DNA of 64,000 nucleotides from Rheinheimera riviphila. GTDB lineage: Bacteria > Pseudomonadota > Gammaproteobacteria > Enterobacterales > Alteromonadaceae. The stretch is taken from contig NZ_SACS01000007.1 of the NCBI RefSeq assembly GCF_004005945.1, positions 109,158 to 173,157 on the forward strand. Direction: 5' to 3'. The translations under genes and the position numbers were made by a program. The notes under the pieces were generated by a model. It had not been told where the DNA came from. It did no database searches and was given only the letters and a program-made list of their open reading frames with translations. Shown piece by piece: positions 17,560 through 28,942 of the stretch. Every line of letters starts with the position of its first letter. Position 1 is the stretch's first letter.

Positions 17560-19113
17560 ATGAACGGCCAAGACAAAATCTGGATTTTCGATACCACGTT
17601 ACGGGATGGCGAACAGGCGTTACGTGCCAGCTTAAGCCATAAGCAGAAAATTCAGCTGGCGCATGCCATTGCCAGATTAAACGTCGATGTGATGGAAGTC
17701 GGTTTTCCGGTGTCCTCCCCTGGCGACTTTGAATCGGTGCAGGCGATTGCCCAAAGCGTGAAAGGCCCGATTATTTGTGGCCTGGCCCGCGCCGTCAGCG
17801 CCGATATCGAAGCCTGTGGCGCTGCATTAAAAGACGCCGAACGCCGCCGTATTCATACCTTTATCGCGACTTCCCCGCTGCATTTACAATACAAATTACG
17901 CCGCACTTTAGAGCAAGCCACCGAGCAAGCGGTTGCTGCTATTCAGTTAGCGCGCCGGTTTACCGATGACGTGGAGTTTTCCTGCGAAGATGCCGGCCGC
18001 ACGCCGATTGATGATTTATGCCGCATTGTTGAAGCCGCCATTAAAGCCGGTGCCCGCACTATTAATATTCCGGATACCGTCGGTTACACCATTCCAAATG
18101 AATTTGCCCAGATCATCACTGGCCTGCGGAATAAAGTGCCGAACATCGATCAGGCCATTATTAGCGTGCATTGCCACAACGATTTAGGTTTAGCCGTTGC
18201 CAACAGCATCAGCGCCATTCAGGCAGGTGCGCGGCAGATTGAATGTACCGTCAATGGCATTGGCGAGCGCGCCGGCAACTGCTCGCTGGAAGAAGTGGCG
18301 ATGATTATCAAAACCCGCGCCGATGTATTGCCGTTTTATACCGAGATTAAAACCACTGAAATTTACCGCTCCAGCCATTTGGTCAGCCAAATTTGCCATA
18401 TGCCAATCCAGCCGAACAAAGCCATTGTCGGTGAAAACGCCTTTGCCCACAGCTCCGGCATTCACCAGGATGGCATGTTAAAAGCGCAAAACACTTATGA
18501 AATTATGTCACCAGAGCAGGTCGGTATTCGCCAGAACGAATTAAACCTGACGTCACGCTCGGGCCGCGCAGTGATTTCGCACCGCTTGGCCGAATTGGGT
18601 TACGGTAAAGAAGATTATGATTTAGAACAGATTTATGCCGCTTTTATCGCCCTTGCCGACCAAAAAGGCCGGGTGTTTGACTATGACTTAGAAGCGCTGG
18701 TGTTTTTCCAGAATCTGCAGGATGACGACGAGCATTATCAACTGGAGTTTTTAAGTTCCAGCACCCACACCGGCCACGTGGCAAGCGCTACTGTTGGCAT
18801 TAAAGCCGGTGGCGAAGTCTTTACCGAAGCGGCCACCGGCAATGGTCCGGTTGAAGCGGCATTTTCGGCTATTCACCGGGTTGCCAAATTAGATGTGAAG
18901 ATGGTCGATTACAACTTACAAGCCAAAGGCGAAGGTGAAAACGCCTTGGGTCAGGTCGATATCATCGCTGAATATGAAGGGCGCCGGTACCACGGTGCCG
19001 GTTTGGCCACTGATATCGTCCGTTCGTCGGTGCTGGCTTATGTGCACGTACTCAACCTGATTGAACGCAGTAAACGCATTGATGCCGTGAAGCAAGCACG
19101 ACGTCAGGCTTGA
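17560..19113 (+). CDS. leuA: 2-isopropylmalate synthase
   Basis: 517 residues. Condenses acetyl-CoA with 2-oxoisovalerate, the committed step of leucine synthesis. The N-terminal TIM barrel has [16 protein letters not shown] and the metal-binding HCHNDLG; a C-terminal LeuA allosteric domain (about 390-505) provides leucine feedback. GAGGA precedes the ATG. First structural gene after the leuL attenuator. Confidence 0.97.
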   Translation: MNGQDKIWIFDTTLRDGEQALRASLSHKQKIQLAHAIARLNVDVMEVGFPVSSPGDFESVQAIAQSVKGPIICGLARAVSADIEACGAALKDAERRRIHTFIATSPLHLQYKLRRTLEQATEQAVAAIQLARRFTDDVEFSCEDAGRTPIDDLCRIVEAAIKAGARTINIPDTVGYTIPNEFAQIITGLRNKVPNIDQAIISVHCHNDLGLAVANSISAIQAGARQIECTVNGIGERAGNCSLEEVAMIIKTRADVLPFYTEIKTTEIYRSSHLVSQICHMPIQPNKAIVGENAFAHSSGIHQDGMLKAQNTYEIMSPEQVGIRQNELNLTSRSGRAVISHRLAELGYGKEDYDLEQIYAAFIALADQKGRVFDYDLEALVFFQNLQDDDEHYQLEFLSSSTHTGHVASATVGIKAGGEVFTEAATGNGPVEAAFSAIHRVAKLDVKMVDYNLQAKGEGENALGQVDIIAEYEGRRYHGAGLATDIVRSSVLAYVHVLNLIERSKRIDAVKQARRQA

Positions 19114-19124
19114 TCACTTAATAA

Positions 19125-20237
<1,113 letters not shown>

Positions 20238-20239
20238 AA

Positions 20240-21661
20240 ATGAACCGTACTCTTTATCAGAAAATTTACCAAAGCCATGTGGTCGGTTCATTAAACGGCA
20301 GCACCGATTTATTGTTTGTCGACCGGCACTTAATTCATGAAGTCACCAGCCCACAGGCGTTTTCCGGTCTGCGCTTAGCAGGTCGTAAAGTCCGGCGGCC
20401 AGATTTAACCTTCGCCACCATGGATCACAACACCTCAACCCAGGTGCGCAGCTACGATGCCGCTGGTGAAACTTCGCGTAAACAGCTGGAAGCCCTGGCC
20501 GCCAACTGCGCCGAAAGTGGCATTGAACTGCTGGATTTATATCATCCGGACCAAGGCATTGTGCACGTGATTGGCCCTGAGCTTGGCTTAACCCAGCCCG
20601 GTATGGTGATTGTTTGTGGTGATTCACACACTTCCACTCATGGCGCTTTTGGTGCTATTGCTTTTGGGATCGGTACTTCGGAAGTTGAACATGTGCTGGC
20701 CACCCAAACACTGCCGCAACAAGTGGCCAGAACTTTAAAAGTGGAAGTCACCGGCCAGTTATCACCTTTTGTGACACCCAAAGATGTGATCCTGGCGATT
20801 ATCGGTAAATTAGGTACCGCCGGTGGCAACGGTTATGTCGCCGAGTTCTGTGGTGAAGCCATTCGTGGTATGACGATGGAAGGCCGGATGACGCTGTGTA
20901 ATATGAGCATCGAAATGGGCGCTAAAGCCGGTTTAATTGCACCCGATGACACCACTTTTGCCTATTTGAAAGGTAAACCACATGCACCGAAGGCTGAACA
21001 TTGGGATGCCGCCATTGCTTATTGGCAGTCGTTGTATTCGGATGCCGACGCGGTGTTTGATACTGTCGTTAATATCGACGGCAGCCAGATCCGGCCACAA
21101 ATCAGCTGGGGTACTAACCCTGAGCAAGTGATTGCGGTGGATCAGCCGGTGCCAGCGCCGGAATCGTTTAAAGATTTAATCAAAGCCGATGCCGCCAAAC
21201 GTGCTTTAACTTATATGGGTTTAGAAGCGGGTCAGAAGCTGACGGACATCAAGGTTGACGTAGTGTTTATCGGCTCTTGCACCAATAGCCGGATTGAAGA
21301 TTTACGCGCCGCCGCCGCTGTGGTTGGTACGCAAAAAGTCGCCGCTGGGGTGCGCGCGTTGGTGGTGCCGGGTTCAGGTCAGGTGAAACGTCAGGCGGAA
21401 GCCGAAGGTTTAGCCGATGTGTTTAAAGCCGCTGGTTTTGAATGGCGTGAACCGGGCTGCTCGATGTGTTTAGGCATGAATGACGACAGAGTTGATGCCG
21501 GACAGCGCTGCGCTTCGACGTCGAACCGCAACTTTGAAGGCCGTCAGGGCCGTGGCAGCCGCACTCATTTAGTCAGCCCGGCGATGGCCGCTGCTGCCGC
21601 TATTGCCGGTAAGTTTGTCGATATTTCTCAAATGTCAGTAGCACAAGGAGCCCAAGCATGA
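20240..21661 (+). CDS. leuC: 3-isopropylmalate dehydratase large subunit
   Basis: 473 residues. Aconitase-type large subunit that isomerises 2- to 3-isopropylmalate with LeuD. The three Cys ligands of the [4Fe-4S] cluster are visible in [13 protein letters not shown] and [24 protein letters not shown] is the conserved substrate region. The stop overlaps the leuD start by 4 bp, indicating translational coupling of the two subunits. Confidence 0.97.
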   Translation: MNRTLYQKIYQSHVVGSLNGSTDLLFVDRHLIHEVTSPQAFSGLRLAGRKVRRPDLTFATMDHNTSTQVRSYDAAGETSRKQLEALAANCAESGIELLDLYHPDQGIVHVIGPELGLTQPGMVIVCGDSHTSTHGAFGAIAFGIGTSEVEHVLATQTLPQQVARTLKVEVTGQLSPFVTPKDVILAIIGKLGTAGGNGYVAEFCGEAIRGMTMEGRMTLCNMSIEMGAKAGLIAPDDTTFAYLKGKPHAPKAEHWDAAIAYWQSLYSDADAVFDTVVNIDGSQIRPQISWGTNPEQVIAVDQPVPAPESFKDLIKADAAKRALTYMGLEAGQKLTDIKVDVVFIGSCTNSRIEDLRAAAAVVGTQKVAAGVRALVVPGSGQVKRQAEAEGLADVFKAAGFEWREPGCSMCLGMNDDRVDAGQRCASTSNRNFEGRQGRGSRTHLVSPAMAAAAAIAGKFVDISQMSVAQGAQA

Positions 21662-22260
21662 GCCAGATTTTCGCCAAGGGTTTAGTCTGCCCGCTGGATA
21701 AAAATAACGTCGATACTGACCAGATTATCCCAAAACAGTTTCTGACCTCAGTTAGCCGTGACGGTTTTGCCGAAGCACTGTTTTTTGACTGGCGTTATCA
21801 GGCCGATGGCAGCGCCAATCCGGAATTTATTCTGAATGAACCGCAGTATCAGGGCGCGTCGATTTTGCTGACCCGCACCAACTTTGGCTGTGGTTCGTCA
21901 CGGGAACACGCGCCGTGGGCCATTCAGCAATATGGCTTTAACGTGATTATCGCCGAAAGTTTTGCCGATATTTTCTTTAATAACAGTGTCAACAACGGCA
22001 TGTTGCTGATTAGCTTAAGTGCCTCGAACATTGAGTTTTTGTTTAATCGCTGCAAACAAGGGTCACAACAATGGCAAATTGATTTGGCCAATCAGGAAAT
22101 TCTGCTCGGTAATAATGCCGCTGTAGGTTTTGCGATGGATCAGGATGTGAAACAACGGTTGTTGTCTGGCCTGGATTTTATCGGCGCCAGCGAAACCCTA
22201 AGCCCGCAGATTGGTCAGTATGAAGCAGCGCGTAAACAAGCGACGCCTTGGTTGGGTTAA
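21658..22260 (+). CDS. leuD: 3-isopropylmalate dehydratase small subunit
   Basis: 200 residues, typical. Aconitase swivel domain with [13 protein letters not shown] near the N-terminus and the substrate-binding [13 protein letters not shown]. Last gene of the leu operon, followed by a hairpin that also lies at the end of the convergent beta-rich gene. Confidence 0.97.
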   Translation: MSQIFAKGLVCPLDKNNVDTDQIIPKQFLTSVSRDGFAEALFFDWRYQADGSANPEFILNEPQYQGASILLTRTNFGCGSSREHAPWAIQQYGFNVIIAESFADIFFNNSVNNGMLLISLSASNIEFLFNRCKQGSQQWQIDLANQEILLGNNAAVGFAMDQDVKQRLLSGLDFIGASETLSPQIGQYEAARKQATPWLG

Positions 22261-22286
22261 ATCAGCTTTATGTCCACCTGTAAAAA

Positions 22287-22308
22287 CTGACCCGCATAAG
22301 CGGGTCAG
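22287..22308. terminator. Shared terminator-like hairpin after leuD
   Basis: CTGACCCGC and GCGGGTCAG pair perfectly around the tetraloop ATAA between two convergent genes. The downstream T content is low on either side, so termination may be moderate. Confidence 0.65.
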
Positions 22309-22316
22309 TGTTCTGC

Positions 22317-23648
22317 TTACAACTGTCCTGAATTATCGCGGAACTGCGCTTTGGAGCCCCAAGGCCAAACACCACTTAAATCGATGGTGCTATTGCCACT
22401 GAGCCAGGTCGTTAACGGCGCATCCACCATAAAGTGGAAGGTATCGCCGGCCGTAAACTGCACTGTGATAGCGACATCCAACGCATTCAGCGGAATATTA
22501 TCCAGCGTTTTCACCTGACCGCCTGGCACTGAGGTTTCCAACCGTCTGATGTTTGGGTCGTCTGTGGTGCGAAACTCCACGGTGCAATGTCCGATATAAG
22601 TACCGCCGTGCGAGTTATCAAACACCAGTCGGAAATTATCCAGTTGCTGGATCCAGGTTGGCATAATCTGTTTGCCGTGATAGCTGGCAAACTGATAACA
22701 CAAACCCACTTCCGCAGCCGCGGCCTGATTGGCTTCAGCCGGCCATAACCAGCTTTCAAAGGCGCTGGTTTTATTAATTTCTTTGTACGAGCCGTTCACT
22801 GAAGCATTGGCCTTGCCAGTACCGGTCATCGCATTGACACCATCCACCGAACCGACCACCGAAAAACTGCTGTTGGCATTTTTGGACCCGAGATTCATCA
22901 CCCCACGACAATTGCGAACCTGGGTAATAACGCCAAAACCCTGCCGAATACCACCGTCTTGCGTGGCATAACCCACAGATCGGGCTTTTTCTAACAACCA
23001 GGCGAAGTTGTTTTGCATCGCCACACCAAAATCGTTGACCGAGGCCTGGCTGCTGATAGTGGCATTAGAGGCAATCGAACCTTCTTTGGCAAAAGTCCAG
23101 GCCACGTCCAGCCCGACCGTCACTTCAGTGCCGGAAGACGGATCAAAATAGCCACCTTTAAAATCGATACTGGATTCGGTTTGCTTCACCGACGAGGTTT
23201 CAATCGACCAGGCGGCGGGCCCCGTCAACTGCTGAATACTGGCGTTGGGTAAATCGGCAACTTTGGTGAAGGTGCGGCCTTGTGGGTCAATAAAACCAAC
23301 AGCACCGGCGACCACTTGCTGATTTAAGCCCCAGTTGCCCCAATAAGTGCGGGCACTTTGCCGGACCAAATCAGTAAAGGCGCGGCTCCAATAAAAATTA
23401 TCCAGCTCTACAGCTTTGGCATCGTCGACAAACACGCCAACCACAATCGGTACTGTCGAATTCAGCTTGCCTTTCAGGTTGGCTAAATCCCGCAGGCTGA
23501 CGCCCCAATTCAGGGTGGCACTGAAATACTGCTCGTCCGCTTCCATCTGCACCGGACCTGGCCCAATGGCCTCCAGCGCGCGTTCCAGTTTGGTGATTTG
23601 GTCGAAGTTAGCATTGTCGCTATAGCTGATAATAAAATCATTTGGCAT
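22317..23648 (-). CDS. Beta-rich protein of unknown family; C-terminus resembles a cytolysin membrane-binding domain
   Basis: 443 residues, no signal peptide, good site GGAGAG before the ATG. I do not recognise the family as a whole. The middle (about 240-310) is a Ser/Gly/Asn-rich run of alternating polar and apolar residues, as in amphipathic beta-hairpins. The last 110 residues follow the order of features in domain 4 of cholesterol-dependent cytolysins: HGGTYIGHCTVEF (compare HSGAYVAQF...), then IPLNALDVAITVQ, a short loop, and a terminal strand STIDLSGVWPWGS. The Trp-rich undecapeptide of the classical toxins is absent. A pore-forming or lipid-binding role is an inference by eye. A 38-codon frame ends 12 nt upstream. 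Confidence 0.55.
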   Translation of the reverse strand: MPNDFIISYSDNANFDQITKLERALEAIGPGPVQMEADEQYFSATLNWGVSLRDLANLKGKLNSTVPIVVGVFVDDAKAVELDNFYWSRAFTDLVRQSARTYWGNWGLNQQVVAGAVGFIDPQGRTFTKVADLPNASIQQLTGPAAWSIETSSVKQTESSIDFKGGYFDPSSGTEVTVGLDVAWTFAKEGSIASNATISSQASVNDFGVAMQNNFAWLLEKARSVGYATQDGGIRQGFGVITQVRNCRGVMNLGSKNANSSFSVVGSVDGVNAMTGTGKANASVNGSYKEINKTSAFESWLWPAEANQAAAAEVGLCYQFASYHGKQIMPTWIQQLDNFRLVFDNSHGGTYIGHCTVEFRTTDDPNIRRLETSVPGGQVKTLDNIPLNALDVAITVQFTAGDTFHFMVDAPLTTWLSGNSTIDLSGVWPWGSKAQFRDNSGQL

Positions 23649-23660
23649 GAAGTTCTCTCC

Positions 23661-23777
23661 TTAGATCATGAAGGCGCGTTCCTTAAACCAGGCACTACCC
23701 TTGGGCTCTGGCGCCTGCAGCAACCAACCGCCATCATTGGCAGCCGATCCATTCGAGCACTGCAGCAGGAATGCCAT
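23661..23777 (-). CDS. Possible 38-residue ORF coupled to the beta-rich protein
   Basis: Runs from ATG at 23777 to TAA at 23661, ending 12 nt before the start of the 443-residue gene. The product starts MAFLLQCSNG and ends WFKERAFMI. No clear ribosome-binding site precedes the ATG, and the frame is open for about 20 further codons upstream. It could be a small coupled gene, the remnant of a larger one, or chance. Confidence 0.3.
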   Translation of the reverse strand: MAFLLQCSNGSAANDGGWLLQAPEPKGSAWFKERAFMI

Positions 23778-23854
23778 CACACCATAGTCTTTGTTTTGGG
23801 GATTTTTAGCAGGTAGGCAATTTATCAGCGATTTATCAACAGATCGTCAGAGAG

Positions 23855-23877
23855 CCCTCCAGTTATGGTCTGGAGGG
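23855..23877 (-). terminator. Hairpin downstream of proA
   Basis: CCCTCCAG and CTGGAGGG form a perfect 8-bp stem with a 7-nt loop about 70 nt past the proA stop codon. There is no T run, so it may stabilise the 3' end or be a Rho-dependent stop. Confidence 0.5.
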
Positions 23878-23943
23878 TGACAGCGGCACGCCACAATGAT
23901 GCCGATTTGGACTTTCAGTTATTGCACAGCGACAGCGAGCGGG

Positions 23944-25233
23944 CTATGCACGCACCTGACCATCGCCAATCACAATGTATTTTTCGGTGGTCAAAGATTC
24001 CAGCCCCATCGGGCCATAAGCGTGCAGTTTGCTGGTCGAAATACCGATTTCTGCACCTAAACCCAACTCGCCGCCATCGGAAAACCGTGACGATGCGTTC
24101 ACCATCACCACTGCCGAATTGATTTGCTTGATAAACCGCTGCGCGCGGCTGATATCCTGAGTGCAAATCACTTCGGTATGGCCGGAACTGTGTTGCTCGA
24201 TATGCGCCACTGCTGCGGCGAAACTATCGACGACTTTTACCGACATCGCCAACCGCAGATACTCAGTATCAAACTGATCGGCAGCTGCCGCCTGTGCGGT
24301 TGGCAGATGTTGCAAGCTACGCTCACAGCTATAAATTTCAACGTTTTTAGCCTGTAATGCTGCGCCTGCCAAAGGTAAAAATGTATCGGCAATGTCGGCA
24401 TGCACCAACAAAGTTTCCAGTGCGTTACACACGCCCGGCCGCTGAGTTTTGCCGTTCAGCAGCAAAGCCAAAGCTTTATCGAAATCGGCAGCTTTATCCA
24501 CAAACAAATGGCAAATGCCTTTGTAATGCTGGATCACCGGGATCCGGCTGTTATCGCTGACAAAACGGATCAGACCTTCGCCGCCGCGTGGGATCACTAA
24601 ATCGACGTATTGTTCTTGCTGTAATAACTGCAATAAAACATCACGGTCCGGCACTGGTAATACGCTTATGGCGGCAGGATTCACCTGATGTGCCACTAAT
24701 ACTTGCTGCAGTACTTTGGCAATTGCCAGACTGGAATTCAGCGCTTCACGGCCGCCGCGTAAAATCACCGCGTTGCCGGATTTTAAACATAAGGCGCCAG
24801 CGTCGGCAGTGACATTCGGCCGCGCTTCGTAAATCATCGCAATCACGCCCAGCGGAATGCGCATTTTACCAACCTGAATACCGTTTGGCCTTGGCGCTAA
24901 CTGGCGAATTTGCCCGACCGGATCCGGCAAACTGGCAATTTGGCGCACGGCAGCGGCTAAAGATTGGATGCGTTCGCTGGTCAGCAACAATCTGTCCTGC
25001 ATCGCTTCGGCGAGTTGATTCGCCACGGCATTTTGCATATCCAGCTGGTTTTGCTGCAGTATTTGCGGTGTTGCCGCGACAAGCGCATCGGCCATTGCCA
25101 GCAATAACTGGTTTTTTTCAGCCTCGCCCATTTGCGCGAGCTGACGGCTGGCAATTCTGGCTTGCTGGCATAAAGCGACCACATCAAAAGTGGTTGCCGC
25201 TGCAGTATCTAAACTTGTGTTGCTACTCATCAT
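23944..25233 (-). CDS. proA: Gamma-glutamyl phosphate reductase
   Basis: 429 residues. Reduces glutamyl-5-phosphate to glutamate semialdehyde with NADPH in proline synthesis. Aldehyde dehydrogenase fold; the catalytic Cys is in KTQRPGVCNALETLLVH, and LRGGREALNS and VIPRGGEGLIRFV are family signatures. The start overlaps the proB stop by 4 bp, so the two enzymes, which channel a labile intermediate, are translationally coupled. Confidence 0.97.
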   Translation of the reverse strand: MMSSNTSLDTAAATTFDVVALCQQARIASRQLAQMGEAEKNQLLLAMADALVAATPQILQQNQLDMQNAVANQLAEAMQDRLLLTSERIQSLAAAVRQIASLPDPVGQIRQLAPRPNGIQVGKMRIPLGVIAMIYEARPNVTADAGALCLKSGNAVILRGGREALNSSLAIAKVLQQVLVAHQVNPAAISVLPVPDRDVLLQLLQQEQYVDLVIPRGGEGLIRFVSDNSRIPVIQHYKGICHLFVDKAADFDKALALLLNGKTQRPGVCNALETLLVHADIADTFLPLAGAALQAKNVEIYSCERSLQHLPTAQAAAADQFDTEYLRLAMSVKVVDSFAAAVAHIEQHSSGHTEVICTQDISRAQRFIKQINSAVVMVNASSRFSDGGELGLGAEIGISTSKLHAYGPMGLESLTTEKYIVIGDGQVRA

Positions 25234-26342
25234 CCCTGCTCCATCAGCACTAAATCATCACGGTGCACTGCCACTTCACTAGGGCAATAGCCCAGCACCA
25301 CTTCAATACCGCTGCTATGGATGCCTTTGATTTTGTTCAGCTCCGGTGCGCTATATTGGCTGACGCCCTTGGCTAGTTTGATGCCTGCGGTATCAACCAG
25401 CCAGATGGCATCGCCTTTATCAAAATCACCTGTCACTTGCGTCACGCCTTTGGCGAGCAAGGAAGCGCCTTTATGTAACAACGCCTGCACCGCACCTTCA
25501 TCCAGTGTCACTTGGGCGGTGGCTTTGCTGCTGTGTAGTAACCAGTGCTTTTTCGCGCTTTGTTTACCGGGCTGGGCACAAAATAAAGTACCGGCGTTTT
25601 CGCCATTCAGCAGTGCATCAAAACTACTGGCGCGCTGACCATTAATAATCAAGGTTTCAATGCCTTGCGCCGAAGCCTTGGCCGCCGCCTGTAATTTTGT
25701 CACCATGCCGCCGGTGCCCACCGCATGATGGCTACCACCGGCCATGGCATAAATGTCTGCGTTAATCTGTTCAACTTTTGGAATAAAAATCGCGTTGGCG
25801 TCCGTCCGTGGATTTGCAGTGTACAAACCGTCGATATCGGAGCAAATAATCAAGGCATCGGCATCAACCACAATCGCCACCATCGCGGCTAAATTGTCGT
25901 TATCCCCGACTTTGAGTTCAGCGGTGGCGACAGTGTCGTTTTCATTGACGATCGGCAGTGCCTGATGGCTTAGTAAAGTACGTAAGGTGTTGTCGATATT
26001 CAGGTATCTTTTGCGGTCACGTAAATCGTCGTGGGTCAGCAAAATTTGGGCGCAGGGGCAATCCAGTAGTTGACTCCACATCATCATCATCTGACTTTGG
26101 CCAATGGCCGCCATCGCTTGTTTGACATTAATTGGCAGCGGCTGATGGCTAAACGGGATTGCAGCGCGACCAGCAGCCACACTGCCGCTGGAGACCAGCA
26201 CCACTTCAGTGCCTTGCAACTTGCATTCACTGATAAAACGGGCAATCGCCAGCAGATAGCGGGTCGAACAACCTTTCCCGGCCGGCGCAATTAAAGCACT
26301 GCCCACTTTGATCACAATACGTTTCCAGCGAAGCGCGGCCAT
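25230..26342 (-). CDS. proB: Glutamate 5-kinase
   Basis: 370 residues from the ATG at 26342, preceded by AGAGGG; the frame is open to 26489 but the extra 49 residues match nothing in the family. Amino acid kinase domain (RIVIKVGSALIAP at the N-terminus, LVSSGSVAAG, NENDTVATAEL, GTGGMVTKLQAA) followed by a C-terminal PUA domain (about 285-365). Phosphorylates glutamate for proline synthesis and is usually inhibited by proline. First gene of proBA. Confidence 0.95.
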   Translation of the reverse strand: MAALRWKRIVIKVGSALIAPAGKGCSTRYLLAIARFISECKLQGTEVVLVSSGSVAAGRAAIPFSHQPLPINVKQAMAAIGQSQMMMMWSQLLDCPCAQILLTHDDLRDRKRYLNIDNTLRTLLSHQALPIVNENDTVATAELKVGDNDNLAAMVAIVVDADALIICSDIDGLYTANPRTDANAIFIPKVEQINADIYAMAGGSHHAVGTGGMVTKLQAAAKASAQGIETLIINGQRASSFDALLNGENAGTLFCAQPGKQSAKKHWLLHSSKATAQVTLDEGAVQALLHKGASLLAKGVTQVTGDFDKGDAIWLVDTAGIKLAKGVSQYSAPELNKIKGIHSSGIEVVLGYCPSEVAVHRDDLVLMEQG

Positions 26343-26657
26343 GCGTGCAAAACCCTCTGTCGATAATGCCTGAATACTCTGATTGATGGCCAAGGAGCTT
26401 ACTTTTTGGCCGTATAAATGTCCAGTTGAATATAAGTAGCTTCGCATATCAGAAGCCAATTGCCGCTGCCTGCCGCGCATTAACCGCAATCTCTGGCTAT
26501 GTCGGCAGTAGCTGACTACACTTGCCGCCCTGAACCTGATTCACTTTTGCCATAACACTTGAAGCCAAGATTGTGCAAGAGTGACTCCAAGGCAGTTCAG
26601 CCAAAATTCAGCTGCGGCTGCCTAGTCTGTCCCTAAAGCTTTTATAAAGGATTACTG
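26343..26657. other. 315-nt stretch between proB and the OmpA-like gene
   Basis: Divergent promoter region. The proB frame stays open through its left half, but without family similarity. No regulatory element stood out; a ribosome-binding site AAAGGA precedes the rightward gene. Confidence 0.4.
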
Positions 26658-27296
26658 ATGAACGCAAATCATTTGTTGGTTGCGGCCTTAACCACCAGCC
26701 TGACGCTGGGTGGTTGTGCCAGCATTGAAAACAACAATACTAACCGGGGTGCCGCTATTGGCGCGGTCGTTGGCGCAGTGGCTGGTAAAGCGACCGGTAA
26801 TCACAAAAATAAACGTCTGGCGATTGGTGCGGCGATCGGTGCTTTAACCGGCGCGGCTGTAGGTCGGTACATGGATAATCAAGAACAGGCACTGCGCGAT
26901 CAGTTATCCGGTACCGGGGTCAAAGTTTACCGTGATGGTGACATTCTGCGATTGGATATTCCGGCACAAGTCACTTTTGCCGTTGGTCGCAGTGACATTC
27001 GCGCCGACTTATATCCAGTGTTAAACGACATCGCAAAAGTACTGGCCGAATATGAAAAAACCATGTTGGTGATCACTGGACACACCGACGACACCGGCCC
27101 AATGGCGCTGAATATGCAGTTATCACAAGGCCGTGCCGACAGCGTCAAACAGTATTTAATTGCACAACAGGTCAATCCAATCCGCTTAGAAACCCGCGGC
27201 GTAGGCCCGAATTATCCGGCGGTGCCAAATACCAACGAAGCCAACCGTGCGGCTAATCGCCGGGTGGAAATTCACATCGAACCGGTTACGCAATAG
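26658..27296 (+). CDS. OmpA-family outer-membrane lipoprotein (YiaD-like)
   Basis: 212 residues. Lipoprotein signal with lipobox LTLGGC. A glycine-zipper segment (GAAIGAVVGAVAGKATG, GAAIGALTGAAVG; about 30-75) precedes an OmpA-like peptidoglycan-binding domain (about 100-208, ITGHTDDTGP, RADSVKQYLI, GVGPNYPAVPN, NRRVEIHI). It is expected to tie the outer membrane to peptidoglycan, as YiaD and related proteins do. Monocistronic, with its own terminator. Confidence 0.9.
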   Translation: MNANHLLVAALTTSLTLGGCASIENNNTNRGAAIGAVVGAVAGKATGNHKNKRLAIGAAIGALTGAAVGRYMDNQEQALRDQLSGTGVKVYRDGDILRLDIPAQVTFAVGRSDIRADLYPVLNDIAKVLAEYEKTMLVITGHTDDTGPMALNMQLSQGRADSVKQYLIAQQVNPIRLETRGVGPNYPAVPNTNEANRAANRRVEIHIEPVTQ

Positions 27297-27332
27297 CAGG
27301 TCAGCAGCAGCTAAATTTTCGATTTAGTCCCA

Positions 27333-27368
27333 GGGCGGTTTGTAGCAGTTTTCAAACTGCCCTTTTTT
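27333..27368 (+). terminator. Rho-independent terminator of the OmpA-like gene
   Basis: GGGCGGTTTG pairs with CAAACTGCCC (one wobble) and is followed by six T. Confidence 0.88.
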
Positions 27369-27496
27369 ATCCGCGTTGTTATCGGTTTTTCAATGGTTCC
27401 GCTGTTGCAGCAAACCTGTTCTCTCTGATCGCCCCTGTCTAAGAGACAGCAAAAACGATAGCATAACGCCTTGAAATTTTTCAGCAGAGCCTGCGA

Positions 27497-28339
27497 ATGC
27501 AATTATTAATCTGGGTCACCTTAATTTGGTCGTTCAGCTTTTCATTGATTGGCGAGTTTTTAGCCGGCAAGGTCGACCCTTATGTGGCAGTTGGCAGCCG
27601 CATGGCGCTGGCGTTATTACTGTTTGCACCCTTTTTGCTGTTCAAACCCACACCGGTGAAACAGGCATTGGCGCTGGCTGGAATTGGCGCTATTCAACTT
27701 GGCTTGATGTACCTGCTGTTTTATCACAGCTTTTTATATCTAACCGTGGCTGAAGTGCTGCTGTTTACCATTTTAACGCCGGTTTATGTCACCATTTTTG
27801 ACCAACTCTGGCGCCATCGTCGCATCAGTTTATTGTGGGTTGGACCTGCTTTACTTGCGGTATTAGGGGCGCTGGTGATCCGGTTTGAAGCGCCAACCAC
27901 CGATTTTTGGCTGGGACTGGCGTTGGTGCAAGGCGCGAATGTATGTTTTGCCTTTGGCCAGGTCGCGTACCGTCAACTGAAACTTGGCAGCAGCCTGCAA
28001 CAAAGCCAGAGTTTTGGCTGGTTTTTTGTCGGTGCCAGCATCGTCGCAGCTATTGGTTGCTCGTTATTCGCCAATTGGCAAAACACTCCGACCACCACCA
28101 CCGAATGGCTGATTTTACTGTGGCTTGGGTTGGTCGCGTCCGGTTTAGGTTATTGGCTGTGGAATGCCGGGGCCAGACAGGTCAATGCCAATCAATTGGC
28201 CGTGATGAACAATCTGCTGATACCCGCCGGGTTATTGGTTAACTTTGTGTTGTGGCAGCACGCAGTCGATTGGGGGCAGTTTGCTGCCGGAACTGTGTTG
28301 ATGGTGCTGAGTTTAATCTGGGCGAAACGGCTGAGTTGA
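27497..28339 (+). CDS. EamA/DMT-superfamily transporter
   Basis: 280 residues with about ten hydrophobic helices arranged as two five-helix EamA repeats, as in drug/metabolite exporters. The first repeat starts at the N-terminus (LIWVTLIWSFSFSLIGEFLAG) and the second around residue 140. Such carriers usually export amino acids or related metabolites; the substrate cannot be read from the sequence. The ribosome-binding site is weak. It converges with the DUF4124 gene 27 nt downstream. Confidence 0.85.
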   Translation: MQLLIWVTLIWSFSFSLIGEFLAGKVDPYVAVGSRMALALLLFAPFLLFKPTPVKQALALAGIGAIQLGLMYLLFYHSFLYLTVAEVLLFTILTPVYVTIFDQLWRHRRISLLWVGPALLAVLGALVIRFEAPTTDFWLGLALVQGANVCFAFGQVAYRQLKLGSSLQQSQSFGWFFVGASIVAAIGCSLFANWQNTPTTTTEWLILLWLGLVASGLGYWLWNAGARQVNANQLAVMNNLLIPAGLLVNFVLWQHAVDWGQFAAGTVLMVLSLIWAKRLS

Positions 28340-28366
28340 ATGGCCAAGCTCAACCTTCATTACTGA

Positions 28367-28819
28367 TCACTGCACCGCATACTGACGTTGCATGCTCGTC
28401 ATTTGTTGCTGTAATCCGGCGATTTCTTGCTGCCGCTGTAGTTTCGCCTGCTTAAAATCCTGCTGCATTTTGTGCAGTTTTTGATTCATCATCGCCACAT
28501 AATTCGATTTTTCACCACGGCGTTTTGCCAGGTAAATTTCATCTTCGTAGCGTTGAAGTTGTTGTTTTTGCTGTTGTTCCAGCTGCGCCAGTTGGTATTC
28601 CAGATACCGTGCTTTTTTGCGCAACGTTTCCATTTGTTGATCAGGTTTTTTGCTGGTGGTGAGCACGACATTACCACTGCTGACTTCTTGCGTCAGCGTG
28701 GCGTTGTCTTCACAAGGGAATTGACTGAAGGTGACTTTACCGTTGAGTTCACATTGATAGACATTCGCGTGCAACTGCAAACTTGCCAAAGCGATGCTGA
28801 TAACGATCAAATGCTTCAT
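28367..28819 (-). CDS. DUF4124-domain secreted protein
   Basis: 150 residues from the ATG at 28819 (GAGGA 7 nt upstream); a longer frame begins at 28873. Signal peptide (MKHLIVISIALASLQLHA), then a short DUF4124-like domain (about 18-55) with YQCELNGKVTFSQFPC, followed by a long Gln/Lys-rich coiled coil (about 70-145). DUF4124 proteins are periplasmic and of unknown function. It lies between the EamA gene and speE, with its own start signals. Confidence 0.75.
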   Translation of the reverse strand: MKHLIVISIALASLQLHANVYQCELNGKVTFSQFPCEDNATLTQEVSSGNVVLTTSKKPDQQMETLRKKARYLEYQLAQLEQQQKQQLQRYEDEIYLAKRRGEKSNYVAMMNQKLHKMQQDFKQAKLQRQQEIAGLQQQMTSMQRQYAVQ

Positions 28820-28942
28820 TAGGTATTCCTCAACTTGGCTGTTAAATGTACAGAAAAGATGAGAATTACGCAAGTTCTAAGCCAAAACTCTAATACAGCT
28901 GCAACATCTGTTAGCAATCAACAATTTACTGCAGCTTTGCTG

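Noticed and set aside
26343..26489. 49-codon N-terminal extension of proB
   Set aside because: Open by chance; the family begins at RWKRIVIKVGSALIAP and a ribosome-binding site lies before the ATG at 26342.
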